Assembly: GCA_028708075.1 (NCBI GenBank)
Contig: JAQVZS010000017.1
Coordinates: 1 to 52,049 of the forward strand
Length of the DNA stretch: 52,049 bases
Direction of reading: 5' to 3'
DNA from: Massilibacteroides sp.
Lineage (GTDB): Bacteria > Bacteroidota > Bacteroidia > Bacteroidales > Tannerellaceae
The notes beneath the pieces were generated by a model that was not told where the DNA came from, ran no database searches, and saw only the letters and a program-made list of their open reading frames with translations. The translations under genes were made by a program, and so were the position numbers. Each line of letters opens with the position of its first letter. Positions within the stretch are counted from its first letter, which is position 1. Below are positions 41,157-49,815 of the stretch, piece after piece.

Positions 41157-42833
41157 TCATACAAACAATTCCTTTTCCGTAAACGTACCCAGCAAGGTGT
41201 ATTTTTTATAAAGCGCTTTGTAAGCTTCGTGGTTTTTCGCGTTTGGTTTATATTCTTTTGCGAAACCCTGACCCATAGCTTTTTGCGCGTCTTTCACCGT
41301 TTTATACTGTCCTGCCGCCACAGTAGCGAACATGGATGCCCCGAAGGCACAGGCTTGTTCGGCTTTTGCTACTTTGATCGGCATGTTTAATACATCTGCC
41401 AGCGTTTGCATAACAAATGGAGATTTCAAAGAGATACCGCCAATACCAATTACGTTGTCGATACGAATTCCGTTTTCTAAGAAACGATCGATAATAGCTT
41501 TCGATCCGAAAGCCGTTGCTTCTACTAATGCCCGGAAAATAAGAGGTGCCGTACTTCCCAAGTTCAACCCTGTGATAGTTCCTTTCACTAATTGACTGGC
41601 GTCAGGTGTACGGCGTCCGTTCATCCAGTCTGTCGCTAATATAACGCTTTCGCTTACGGCTACTTTAGCCGCTTCTTCGGATAAGGAGGGAATGATTTTA
41701 TCCGCCGTTTCTTCAATTAACTTTTGTTTTGTTGTTTCGTCAATCAATTGGCTTTGTGATAAAATGTGTTCTAAGGGCCAGGATAATACCCGCTTGAACC
41801 AGGCATAAATATCGCCGAATCCCGACTGACCGGCTTCAAGACCGATGTAACCCGGGATTACCGATCCATCTACCTGCCCACAAATACCGGGAATCAGCTT
41901 TTCCCCGATTTCATCGTAGGAAGAGATCATAATATCGCAAGTAGAGGTTCCGATTACGCGGACGAATGAATACGGCGTGATTTCAGCTCCCACAGCACCC
42001 ATATGGCAATCGAATGCGCCGACTCCAACGGTTACGCTTGTGGTCAGCCCAAGCCGTTTTGCCCATTCTTCTGTCAGTGTTCCCACGCATATGTCACTGG
42101 TGTGCGTTTTTTCAAACAAATGATCTCGGAAACCGGCCAACAGCGGACTGATCGATGTCAGAAATTCTTCAGGAGGAAGCCCTCCCCATATCTCGTTCCA
42201 CATGGCTTTATGTCCGGCCGCGCAGCGACTTCTGCAGACGTCTTCCGGTTTTGTTTTTCCTGTAATCAAAGCCGGCATCCAGTCACAATGTTCAATCCAT
42301 GAATAAGCTGCGTTATGAATCGTTGAATCCACACTTAATACATGCGCCATCTTTGCCCATACCCATTCCGAAGAATAGATTCCCCCTTCGTATGCGGTAT
42401 AATCGATTGTCGCTTTTTGGGCGAGTTCGTTTATTCGGGCTGCTTCTTCAATCGCTGTGTGATCTTTCCATAAGACGAACATAGCGTTTGGATTTTCTGC
42501 GAATTCCGGAAGAAGCGCCAAAGGTGTTCCTTCTTTATCGGTAAGAACAGGTGTGCTTCCGGTTGTGTCGAAAGATAATCCAATAACTTTTTCCGCTGTT
42601 CCTGTCGGCGTTTTTCCTAGGGATTCTTTAATGACTCCTTCCAGTGTTTCGATATAATCCAACGGATGTTGACGATATTGATTAGACGAAGGATCACAAT
42701 ATTTTCCAGCTTTCCAGCGGGGATAGTACTTTACAGCTGTGGCTATTTCTTCTCCTGTGAAAACATTGACAATTACGGCCCGACAAGAGTCGGAACCGTA
42801 ATCTAGTCCAATTACATATTTTTCTTTTTCCAT
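41157..42833 (-). CDS. araB: L-ribulokinase (FGGY family)
   Basis: A 558 aa sugar kinase phosphorylating L-ribulose to L-ribulose-5-P with ATP. The ATG at 42833 gives MEKEKYVIGLDYGSDSCRAVIV with the phosphate-1 motif; an in-frame TTG two codons earlier overlaps the araA stop codon and is less likely. FGGY C-terminal signature: GSTAPLIFRALVEATAFGSKAI; ATP-binding segment GIGGISLKSPFVMQTLADVL. The length (about 560) separates AraB from the shorter xylulokinases. It lies two bases after araA, so expression is tightly coupled. Confidence 0.94.
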   Translation of the reverse strand: MEKEKYVIGLDYGSDSCRAVIVNVFTGEEIATAVKYYPRWKAGKYCDPSSNQYRQHPLDYIETLEGVIKESLGKTPTGTAEKVIGLSFDTTGSTPVLTDKEGTPLALLPEFAENPNAMFVLWKDHTAIEEAARINELAQKATIDYTAYEGGIYSSEWVWAKMAHVLSVDSTIHNAAYSWIEHCDWMPALITGKTKPEDVCRSRCAAGHKAMWNEIWGGLPPEEFLTSISPLLAGFRDHLFEKTHTSDICVGTLTEEWAKRLGLTTSVTVGVGAFDCHMGAVGAEITPYSFVRVIGTSTCDIMISSYDEIGEKLIPGICGQVDGSVIPGYIGLEAGQSGFGDIYAWFKRVLSWPLEHILSQSQLIDETTKQKLIEETADKIIPSLSEEAAKVAVSESVILATDWMNGRRTPDASQLVKGTITGLNLGSTAPLIFRALVEATAFGSKAIIDRFLENGIRIDNVIGIGGISLKSPFVMQTLADVLNMPIKVAKAEQACAFGASMFATVAAGQYKTVKDAQKAMGQGFAKEYKPNAKNHEAYKALYKKYTLLGTFTEKELFV

Positions 42834-42835
42834 GA

Positions 42836-44344
42836 TCAAACTTCTAACGCGCGGTTTAGCATGAAATAAACATCGTTAAATCGGAGTTCTTTCTTGAATT
42901 CGGGGATTGTCGTGTTTTTATCGATCGTAACCAGTTCGATCCCTGCGATATCTGCGTAATCTTCCAGATATTCTTCTGTCAAATCAAACGAGAATGCAGT
43001 GTGGTGTGTTCCACCCGCTAGAATCCAGGCAGCAGCTCCAACTTCCAGATTAGGTTGTGGAATCCATAAAGCGCTTGCAACAGGGAGTTTTGGCATCGGA
43101 GCAGGCATTTCAATTACATCGACTTTGTTCATAATCATACGAAAACGATTACCCATGTCAACAATGGTGGCTGCGATTCCACTTCCTTCGTGTGCTGTAA
43201 AGACCAAACGTGCCGGATCAGCTTTTCCTCCGATTCCTAACGGATGAACTTCCAGGCAAGGTTTGTTCTTTGTGATCAAAGGACAGACTTCAAGCATATG
43301 CGATTGTAAGATTGCGCTCTTTTCACCATTGAAATGATACGTGTAATCTTCCAGAAAAGAGCATCCTCCGTAGAGCCCTTGCGTCATTACCCAGAATGTA
43401 CGATAAAGTGCGGCCGTTTTCCAGTCCCCTTCTGCTCCAAAACCGTAGCCTTCCGCCATCAAACGCTGGGAAGCAAGTCCCGGTAATTGGTTAAGTCCGT
43501 GTAAAGCGTCGAAGTTCGTTGTAAATCCTTTAGCATTTTTATCTTTTAGAAAACTGCGTAAAGCCAGTTCTTCGCGGGCAGCTTCGCGTACCTGGGCATG
43601 ATCTTGAGCGCCCCTTTTGCAATTATCTGCGAATTTGTATTCTTTTTCATAAATCGAAACCAATTCGTCAATTTCCGATTCCGTCACTTTATCCTGGTAA
43701 GCTACTAAATCACCAACCGGGAAATAATCGACGTGGTAACCCAAGCGAAGTTCAGCTTCAACTTTATCTCCGTCTGTCACAGCTACATTATTCATATTAT
43801 CTCCAAAACGGATGATACGCATGTCTTGTGTATCAGCCCAAGCTGCTGCTACGCGTATCCATACGGCAATATGTCCTTGTACGTTTTCTTCTGTCCAATG
43901 GCCGACTACCACCTTACGGTTTTTACGCATGCGGCTGACCATGTGACCAAATTCGCGATCGCCATGCGCACTTTGATTCAGATTCATAAAATCCATGTCG
44001 ATTTTGCTCCAGGGAATTTCCTTGTTGAATTGTGTGTGCAGGTGCAGTAGGGGTTTCTTGTAATCTTTCAAGCCGTGTATCCACATTTTAGCCGGCGAAA
44101 AAGTATGCATCCAGGTAATGACCCCGATACATTTTTCCGCATTGTTTGCATTACGGAACGCTTCAGCTACTTCTGGTGCGGAGTTGACTGTTCCTTTGTA
44201 CACGACTTTAACCGGTAGTTTTCCCGATTCATTCAATCCTTTAACAATTTCGTTCGAGTGTGCGTCTACTTTCACTACAGCATCACCTCCGTAAAGAAGT
44301 TGTGCTCCTGTGACAAACCAAACTTCAAGATCTTTAAAACTCAT
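42836..44344 (-). CDS. araA: L-arabinose isomerase
   Basis: A 502 aa Mn-dependent enzyme converting L-arabinose to L-ribulose. The family start LEVWFVTGAQLLYGG is present, with VITWMHTFSPAKMWI, the catalytic/metal segment EGDWKTAALYR (Glu), EDYTYHF (Glu of the second acid) and HMLEVCP (His); C-terminal GGTHHTAFS. The length matches bacterial AraA (about 500). It lies between araD (49 bases upstream) and araB, so the order araD-araA-araB is on one transcript. Confidence 0.97.
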   Translation of the reverse strand: MSFKDLEVWFVTGAQLLYGGDAVVKVDAHSNEIVKGLNESGKLPVKVVYKGTVNSAPEVAEAFRNANNAEKCIGVITWMHTFSPAKMWIHGLKDYKKPLLHLHTQFNKEIPWSKIDMDFMNLNQSAHGDREFGHMVSRMRKNRKVVVGHWTEENVQGHIAVWIRVAAAWADTQDMRIIRFGDNMNNVAVTDGDKVEAELRLGYHVDYFPVGDLVAYQDKVTESEIDELVSIYEKEYKFADNCKRGAQDHAQVREAAREELALRSFLKDKNAKGFTTNFDALHGLNQLPGLASQRLMAEGYGFGAEGDWKTAALYRTFWVMTQGLYGGCSFLEDYTYHFNGEKSAILQSHMLEVCPLITKNKPCLEVHPLGIGGKADPARLVFTAHEGSGIAATIVDMGNRFRMIMNKVDVIEMPAPMPKLPVASALWIPQPNLEVGAAAWILAGGTHHTAFSFDLTEEYLEDYADIAGIELVTIDKNTTIPEFKKELRFNDVYFMLNRALEV

Positions 44345-44393
44345 GGTTTATTGATTTAACTGTTATTATATGTTGTTGTTTTTGTTTTCGTCA

Positions 44394-45080
44394 TTATTTT
44401 TGCCCGTAATATGCATTTGGGCCGTGTTTCCGATTGAAATGTTTTTCAATCAGATGCTTGTTCATAGTCAGATTCGGGTTGATGCTAAAAGAGAGGTATG
44501 CCATCTTGGCTACTTGTTCCATGACAACCGCATTATGAACAGCCTCTTCTGCATTTTTTCCCCATGCGAAAGGACCATGGTTTTCTACGAGTACGCCTGG
44601 GACAAAGGCCGAATTGATCTTTTCAAAACGTTCCACAATGACATTGCCCGTTTCTTTCTCATATTCTCCTTCCACTTCTTCTTTCGTCATCTGACGCGTA
44701 CAAGGGATGGCTTCGTAAAAATAATCTGCATGAGTTGTTCCTATACTTGGAATATCTTTTCCCGCCTGTGCCCAGGCGGTGGCATAGGTCGAATGGGTAT
44801 GAACAATTCCTCCAATTTCTGAAAAAGCCTTATACAAAACTAAATGAGTAGGCGTATCGGACGATGGTTTCAATTTACCTTCTATGATATTTCCTTGCAG
44901 GTCTAATACTACCATATCTTCCGGCTTCATGGTTTCATAAGAAATTCCCGAAGGTTTGATTACAATAATTCCTTTTTTTCGGTCAATGGCACTTACATTT
45001 CCCCAGGTAAAAATGACTAATCCGTGCTCAACTAAAGCTAAATTAGCTTCGTAAACCTTTTTCTTTAAATCTTCAACCAT
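44394..45080 (-). CDS. araD: L-ribulose-5-phosphate 4-epimerase
   Basis: A 228 aa zinc epimerase of the class II aldolase fold, converting L-ribulose-5-P to D-xylulose-5-P. Family motifs: [41 protein letters not shown] (zinc His pair), [16 protein letters not shown] and [10 protein letters not shown] (zinc His). It is the first gene of the ara operon, with a palindromic operator candidate overlapping its promoter 58-80 bases upstream, so the ara operon is probably AraR-controlled. Confidence 0.96.
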   Translation of the reverse strand: MVEDLKKKVYEANLALVEHGLVIFTWGNVSAIDRKKGIIVIKPSGISYETMKPEDMVVLDLQGNIIEGKLKPSSDTPTHLVLYKAFSEIGGIVHTHSTYATAWAQAGKDIPSIGTTHADYFYEAIPCTRQMTKEEVEGEYEKETGNVIVERFEKINSAFVPGVLVENHGPFAWGKNAEEAVHNAVVMEQVAKMAYLSFSINPNLTMNKHLIEKHFNRKHGPNAYYGQK

Positions 45081-45137
45081 ATATCGAATAAAATGAGGGT
45101 TTAGTATTTCGTTATTCTCCGTTTTAATTGTTTTTAG

Positions 45138-45160
45138 TATGGTGTAAATTTAACACCTTA
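45138..45160. promoter_or_regulatory. Candidate AraR operator at the araD promoter
   Basis: A 23-base imperfect palindrome centred at 45149. The core GGTGTAAATTTAACACC pairs arms GGTGT/ACACC with only one mismatched pair, and the outer TAT/TTA adds two more pairs. On the minus strand the centre reads TAAATTTA, close to a -7 box, so bound regulator would block RNA polymerase. The araR gene lies just upstream. The Bacteroides AraR regulator is known to bind a palindrome; I cannot confirm this exact motif. Confidence 0.6.
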
Positions 45161-45177
45161 TTGTGGTGGAAACATAA

Positions 45178-45207
45178 AAAAAGCTATGTTATACAACATA
45201 GCTTTTT
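45178..45207. terminator. Bidirectional-type terminator after araR
   Basis: A 13-base perfect stem (45178-45190 with 45195-45207, core AGCTATGTT/AACATAGCT) with a 4-base loop and flanking A and T runs. It ends the galM/transporter/galK/araR transcript and isolates it from the araD promoter 30 bases beyond. Confidence 0.88.
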
Positions 45208-45256
45208 AACCGAAAACGGGCTATAATGCCCTTATTATCAATAGGTAATATTCCTT

Positions 45257-45949
45257 TTATAGCGAAAAATAAAAACCGTCTTCCAAAAGTTTATCATATT
45301 TTTCTTTATTAAACGTATAGAAAAAAGCTCCACGTTTGGAATTCTTTTTATCTTTCTCGTCTAATTTCTCAAGAATATCCATCGAATTCAGTTTTTTCCT
45401 GAAGTTCCGTTTGTCCAATGATGTTTGATAAATGGCTTCATAGAGACTTTGTAATTGCGGAAGCGTGAATTTTTCCGGAAGCAGGTTGAATCCAACCGGT
45501 CGTGTTGCTGCTTTCTTTTTTAAGATCGAAAGCGTGTCTTTAATCATCTGCTCATGGTCGAAGATTAGCGTAGGAAGTTCACTGATCTTTGTCCATACGG
45601 CATTGTGCTCTTTCAATATTTTAGATTGAAATTCACTCATATTGACCAAAGAATAATAAGCTACGGAAATTACCCGTTCACCTAAATCACGGGTGACGTC
45701 TCCGTATGCTCCAACTTGCTCCATAAATAATTCATTTATTCCCGTACATTCCGTTAGTACGCGTGAAGCCGCTTCATTGATGCTCTCTCCAGCCTTAACA
45801 AACCCACCCATTAAAGACCATTTTCCTTTCAATGGTTCGAATTTTCTTTTATACAGTAATACATAGAGTTCATTCTTATTGAATCCTAAAATGATACAGT
45901 CTACTGCTACGTAAAATTGAACTTCGTTCTGATAAAAAGCGGCTGACAT
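45257..45949 (-). CDS. araR: NUDIX-family transcriptional regulator AraR
   Basis: A 230 aa DNA-binding regulator of L-arabinose use. The N-terminal NUDIX fold (about residues 8-140) contains GGFVKAGESINEAASRVLTE, but the NUDIX box R-E-U-x-E-E has become RVLTEC, so two catalytic glutamates are missing: a sensor, not a hydrolase. The C-terminal part (about 150-225) is winged-helix (FTLPQLQSLYEAIYQTSLDKRNFRKKL). NUDIX-type AraR repressors responding to arabinose are established in gut Bacteroides. Here the gene sits at the end of the galactose operon, 22 bases after galK, upstream of araD. Family assignment is good; the ligand is by analogy. Confidence 0.88.
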   Translation of the reverse strand: MSAAFYQNEVQFYVAVDCIILGFNKNELYVLLYKRKFEPLKGKWSLMGGFVKAGESINEAASRVLTECTGINELFMEQVGAYGDVTRDLGERVISVAYYSLVNMSEFQSKILKEHNAVWTKISELPTLIFDHEQMIKDTLSILKKKAATRPVGFNLLPEKFTLPQLQSLYEAIYQTSLDKRNFRKKLNSMDILEKLDEKDKKNSKRGAFFYTFNKEKYDKLLEDGFYFSL

Positions 45950-45971
45950 AAATGGTTATTTTATATTATGG

Positions 45972-47117
45972 TTAGAAGAGTTTGCGGGCTCCATCACTGA
46001 TTACTACATTGTATAATTTAGGCTCATGTCCGAATTTTTCTTTATAAGCCGAGAAAGCTTCTTTTATAAAGGCTTCGTATTTTTCTTCTTTTACCAAATT
46101 GATCGTGCATCCGCCGAAGCCTCCGCCCATTACGCGCGAACCGGTTACGCCGCATTTCTTGGCGATATCGTTCAGGAAATCCAACTCTTCGCAGCTGACT
46201 TCGTAAAGTTTGCTCATACCATGATGGGTCCCATACATTTTTTCACCGACGGTTTCATAATTTCCTTTTTCAAGGGCAACACAAACGTCCATGACTCGTT
46301 GTATTTCTTCAATTACATATTCAGCACGTATATAATCTTCCGCACTGATGTCGTTTTTGACTTCGTTCAGCATATCCATCGTCGCATCGCGGAGAAATTC
46401 TACTTCCGAGTGATTTTTACGGATTGCTTTTGCAGCATTTTCGCAAGATTCACGACGTTTATTATAGGCCGACGAAGCAAGTTCGTGTTTTACGACAGAA
46501 TCGAGTAGTACTAATTTGTATCCTTTGGGATCGAACGGATAGTATTTATATTCCAAAGAACGGCAATCTAAGAGCATTAAACTTCCTTTTTTCCCAAATA
46601 CAGAGGCGAATTGATCCATGATTCCGCATTTAACCCCAACATAGTTATGCTCGGTAGACTGACCGATCTTTGCCAATTCGAATTTATCAATTCCCAGTGA
46701 AAGCATATCGTTTAAAGCAAACGCATACGTACTTTCGAGTGCGGCAGATGAAGACATTCCTGCTCCAAGAGGAACATCGCCCGCAAAAACGGTATCGAAG
46801 CCCTTGATTGTTCCACCTCTTTTTATAATTTCACGACAAACGCCAAAAATATACTTTGCCCATCCGGCTGCCGGTATATCTTCTTCGTTGAATCCGAATT
46901 CGGCCAATTCGTTCAGGTCTAATGCAAATGCCCGGATTTTATCTGTCCCATTCAATTTGATTTCAGCGACCATTCCTTTATCGATTGCTCCTGGAAATAC
47001 AAATCCGCCATTATAATCCGTGTGTTCACCGATCAGGTTAATTCGTCCCGGCGAAGTATATACACTTCCTCCAGTTTGGAAAAGCTCGTTAAATTTAGCT
47101 CTTATTTTGTTTATCAT
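45972..47117 (-). CDS. galK: Galactokinase
   Basis: A 381 aa GHMP kinase making galactose-1-P from galactose and ATP. The N-terminal signature GRINLIGEHTDYNGG is the galactokinase motif (residues about 24-38), the GHMP ATP loop is PLGAGMSSSAALE, and the C-terminal GSRVMGGGFGGCTI is conserved. The length is standard. A strong terminator-like hairpin separates it from the upstream transporter, yet araR follows directly, so galK and araR may form a unit with lower or separate expression. Confidence 0.96.
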   Translation of the reverse strand: MINKIRAKFNELFQTGGSVYTSPGRINLIGEHTDYNGGFVFPGAIDKGMVAEIKLNGTDKIRAFALDLNELAEFGFNEEDIPAAGWAKYIFGVCREIIKRGGTIKGFDTVFAGDVPLGAGMSSSAALESTYAFALNDMLSLGIDKFELAKIGQSTEHNYVGVKCGIMDQFASVFGKKGSLMLLDCRSLEYKYYPFDPKGYKLVLLDSVVKHELASSAYNKRRESCENAAKAIRKNHSEVEFLRDATMDMLNEVKNDISAEDYIRAEYVIEEIQRVMDVCVALEKGNYETVGEKMYGTHHGMSKLYEVSCEELDFLNDIAKKCGVTGSRVMGGGFGGCTINLVKEEKYEAFIKEAFSAYKEKFGHEPKLYNVVISDGARKLF

Positions 47118-47147
47118 CTTATGTGAATTTTAAATTAATATTGTCTT

Positions 47148-47197
47148 AAAAAAGAAGAAATTATCTAATCCCGATAAAGTTATTAGATAATTTCTTC
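47148..47197 (-). terminator. Strong hairpin terminator between transporter and galK
   Basis: A 16-base perfect stem (47154-47169 with 47182-47197, core AAATTATCTAAT) and a 12-base loop, followed on the minus strand by six T residues (47153-47148). It is a proper intrinsic terminator inside what otherwise looks like one operon. Confidence 0.85.
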
Positions 47198-47229
47198 AAA
47201 CAGAAAATATTTAAATCTTTTTTATAAAT

Positions 47230-48513
47230 TTAGTCTACAGGTATGTCTTTATTAACGTTCTTGCTACCGATAGCTGCATAATATAACAAGTAAGCAAGAC
47301 CAAGTGCTATAACGATATAAGAGATTTGATATCCTCCGATATCGGCAATTCTTCCCTGAATCCAAGGCAGGATACCTCCACCACAAACAAGTACCATGAA
47401 AATACCTGAAGCTGCAGCCAGATATTTACCCAATCCTTCTACGGCAAGGTTGAAGATGCTTCCCCACATAATAGAAGTACACAGACCTACCAATAAAAGG
47501 AGAAGAGCATTGATGGGAACTTCAGCCAAACCGAATCCCAAAGAACCGACGGCATCCGTTTGTAAAACGGGAACATTAACTAATGTAGTAACCGGTAACA
47601 ATATGGCTAATCCGACAAGAATCAATCCGGTTCCGGACGTGATTGTCAACATGATTTTACTGGATACTTTTCCCCCGATAGATGCACCAATCAAACGACC
47701 GCAAAGCATCAGGAACCAATAGGTCCCGCAAACGAATCCGGAGATCGTTGTGGAGATTCCAACGCCTTTTACTAACCAAAGATCAAGAATCCCCGGAGTC
47801 CCTACTTCTACACCAACATACACGAAAATAGCGAAAGCACCAAGTACAAAGTGACGGAATTTTAAAGCTCCAAGCATAAGTGAGCTAAGTGCTTCTTTTG
47901 TTTTTTCAGCATGTGGTTCCGGCAATTTAGATAAGGCAATAACGATAAATGCGAATGCAAATACACCCATTGCAATATAAAGTACCGGATAAACGTCCGT
48001 GATATTTGCTTTAGATATTTCGCCGACCAATACACCTACGAGCATAGGAGTCAAAGTCCCCATGACGGAGTTGAATGACCCGCCTATTTGGATCAACTGA
48101 TTTCCCTTATTACCCCCACCTCCTAGTGTGTTTAGCATCGGATTAACTACCATGTTCAATAAACACATGGAGAAACCGGCTACAAATGCACCGACTAAAT
48201 AAATGGCGAAACTCCCGGCGCCACCGGAAAGATATTGGATAAAAACGCCGGCAAGACCAACTCCGATTGCAATCAATGCCGTTTTTTTGTATCCTAATTT
48301 CTCAAGCATGATACCGCCCGGAATACCCATTACGGCATAGGCAATAAAGTTCGCCAAGTTACCTAGTAGTCCTTCTGCATTCGAAACTCCGAATTGGTTA
48401 ATTAAAATTTTGCCCATTGGAGCTGCGAGATTGGTAACGAATGCAATCATACCAAACAGAAAGACCATCATAATGATGGGTAACAAGTAGTTTTGTTTGT
48501 TCTGTTGTTCCAT
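47230..48513 (-). CDS. FHS-family sugar:H+ symporter (FucP/GluP-like)
   Basis: A 427 aa inner membrane MFS transporter of the FHS group, with about 12 helices. Family segments include NLAAPMGKILINQFGVSN, GIPGGIMLEKLGYKKTALIAI, CLLNMVVNPMLNTLGGGGN and QIGGSFNSVMGTLTPM. Family substrates are fucose, glucose or galactose; galM lies upstream and galK downstream, so galactose (or glucose/galactose) is the most likely, with arabinose possible given araR. It lies 36 bases after galM; a terminator follows it. Confidence 0.9.
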   Translation of the reverse strand: MEQQNKQNYLLPIIMMVFLFGMIAFVTNLAAPMGKILINQFGVSNAEGLLGNLANFIAYAVMGIPGGIMLEKLGYKKTALIAIGVGLAGVFIQYLSGGAGSFAIYLVGAFVAGFSMCLLNMVVNPMLNTLGGGGNKGNQLIQIGGSFNSVMGTLTPMLVGVLVGEISKANITDVYPVLYIAMGVFAFAFIVIALSKLPEPHAEKTKEALSSLMLGALKFRHFVLGAFAIFVYVGVEVGTPGILDLWLVKGVGISTTISGFVCGTYWFLMLCGRLIGASIGGKVSSKIMLTITSGTGLILVGLAILLPVTTLVNVPVLQTDAVGSLGFGLAEVPINALLLLLVGLCTSIMWGSIFNLAVEGLGKYLAAASGIFMVLVCGGGILPWIQGRIADIGGYQISYIVIALGLAYLLYYAAIGSKNVNKDIPVD

Positions 48514-48549
48514 TTTTTTTAGATTATTTAGATTGTTAATAGATAGCGA

Positions 48550-49626
48550 TTATTGAACAGTAAATTTATAAATTGTTTTGCTGATAAACTCTTCATCAGG
48601 ACGTAGAACTGTCGATGGATATTCCGGCCGGTTGGGACTGTCTGGAAAATGTTGGGTTTCCAAACATAACGCGGCGCGCGCCGGATAACGTTTTCTGTTT
48701 TTTCCGGGGAAATGACCGGTCATCCAGTTCCCGGTATACAATTGAACGCCGGGTTCGGTTGTGTATGTTTCCATTACGATCCCCGTTTTGGGTGAAACGC
48801 AGCGTGCGCAAAACGAGAGTTCGTTGTTTTCTTTATTTAAAATATACGTATGGTCGTATCCGTTACCAAATACCAATTGTTCAAAATCATCATTTATGCG
48901 TGAACCTACTTCACGCGGTGTGCGAAAATCCATTGGTGTGCCCTCTACCTTTTCTTTTGGGCCGTACGGAATTGCTGTGTCGTCGGTCGGTAAATAGTAA
49001 TCAGCCTTAATGGTCAATTGATGATCCCCTACAGACGGATCGCCTGCGCCTGAGAGATTAAAATAGGAGTGGTTCGTCAGATTGAGAACCGTGGGTTTAT
49101 CTGTCACAGCGTGATACGAAATTTCCACTTCGTTGTTGTCTGTCAGATGATACGTCACCGTCACCGTCAACTTTCCGGGGAAACCTTCTTCTCCATCGAT
49201 AGAAATATAATTTAAGGCGACTGTTTGATCGTCCTCTTTTACAATGTCCCAAACTTGGGAATTGAATCCTTTAATTCCTCCATGCAGATTGTTCGGGCCG
49301 TTATTGATTGCTAATTTGTTATATTCAATGCCATCCAAAACGAATCGGCCTTTCGCAATCCGATTACCGTAACGACCACAGACTGCTCCGAAATAGGGTT
49401 CCTGAGAATGCAGATATTCATCTATAGATGGATGTCCGGTTACGACATCAGTCAGTGTTCCGTTTCTGTCCGGAACCATGAGTGACACAATTTTTGCGCC
49501 ATAGTTTGTAATTGTTAGTTCTGCACCCTTTTTATTTGTCAAAATACACAGAGTTGTATCTTTCCCGTCAATTTTTTTGCTGAAATTATCAACGTTTAAG
49601 CCGGATAAAGCTATTTTGTTTTTCAT
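48550..49626 (-). CDS. galM: Aldose 1-epimerase (mutarotase)
   Basis: A 358 aa beta-sandwich enzyme interconverting the alpha and beta anomers of galactose and other aldoses. Landmarks: GAKIVSLMVPDRNG, CGRYGNRIAKGRF, NNGPNNLHGG (the catalytic-region His), LNLTNHSYFNLSG (second His), the region with catalytic Glu near TEPGVQLYTGNW, and the C-terminal CLETQHFPDSPN. No signal peptide, so it acts in the cytoplasm on imported sugar. First gene of the gal operon, divergent from the arabinofuranosidase gene. It feeds GalK with the right anomer. Confidence 0.95.
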   Translation of the reverse strand: MKNKIALSGLNVDNFSKKIDGKDTTLCILTNKKGAELTITNYGAKIVSLMVPDRNGTLTDVVTGHPSIDEYLHSQEPYFGAVCGRYGNRIAKGRFVLDGIEYNKLAINNGPNNLHGGIKGFNSQVWDIVKEDDQTVALNYISIDGEEGFPGKLTVTVTYHLTDNNEVEISYHAVTDKPTVLNLTNHSYFNLSGAGDPSVGDHQLTIKADYYLPTDDTAIPYGPKEKVEGTPMDFRTPREVGSRINDDFEQLVFGNGYDHTYILNKENNELSFCARCVSPKTGIVMETYTTEPGVQLYTGNWMTGHFPGKNRKRYPARAALCLETQHFPDSPNRPEYPSTVLRPDEEFISKTIYKFTVQ

Positions 49627-49768
49627 GATATACGATAGTTATATAAACGAACGTAAAATTACTCCTCTTCTGCGTTTGCTGACCGATTAAAAAGATGTTA
49701 TATAGCAGGATTTTGTTTTTTGTTATTTCTTTCAAGTTTTCTATGTGTTTTCTGTTCCTTATTTAGTG

Positions 49769-49776
49769 TATATTTG
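49769..49776 (+). promoter_or_regulatory. Probable promoter (-7 box) of arabinofuranosidase gene
   Basis: TATATTTG is an exact TAnnTTTG, 39 bases before the chosen ATG at 49816. The overlapping GTGTATATTT (49766-49775) resembles one half of the araD palindrome (GTGTAAATTT), hinting at AraR control. Confidence 0.55.
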
Positions 49777-49815
49777 CCCTCAATGAATCTGTATATTTTG
49801 AAAAACGTAATAATC

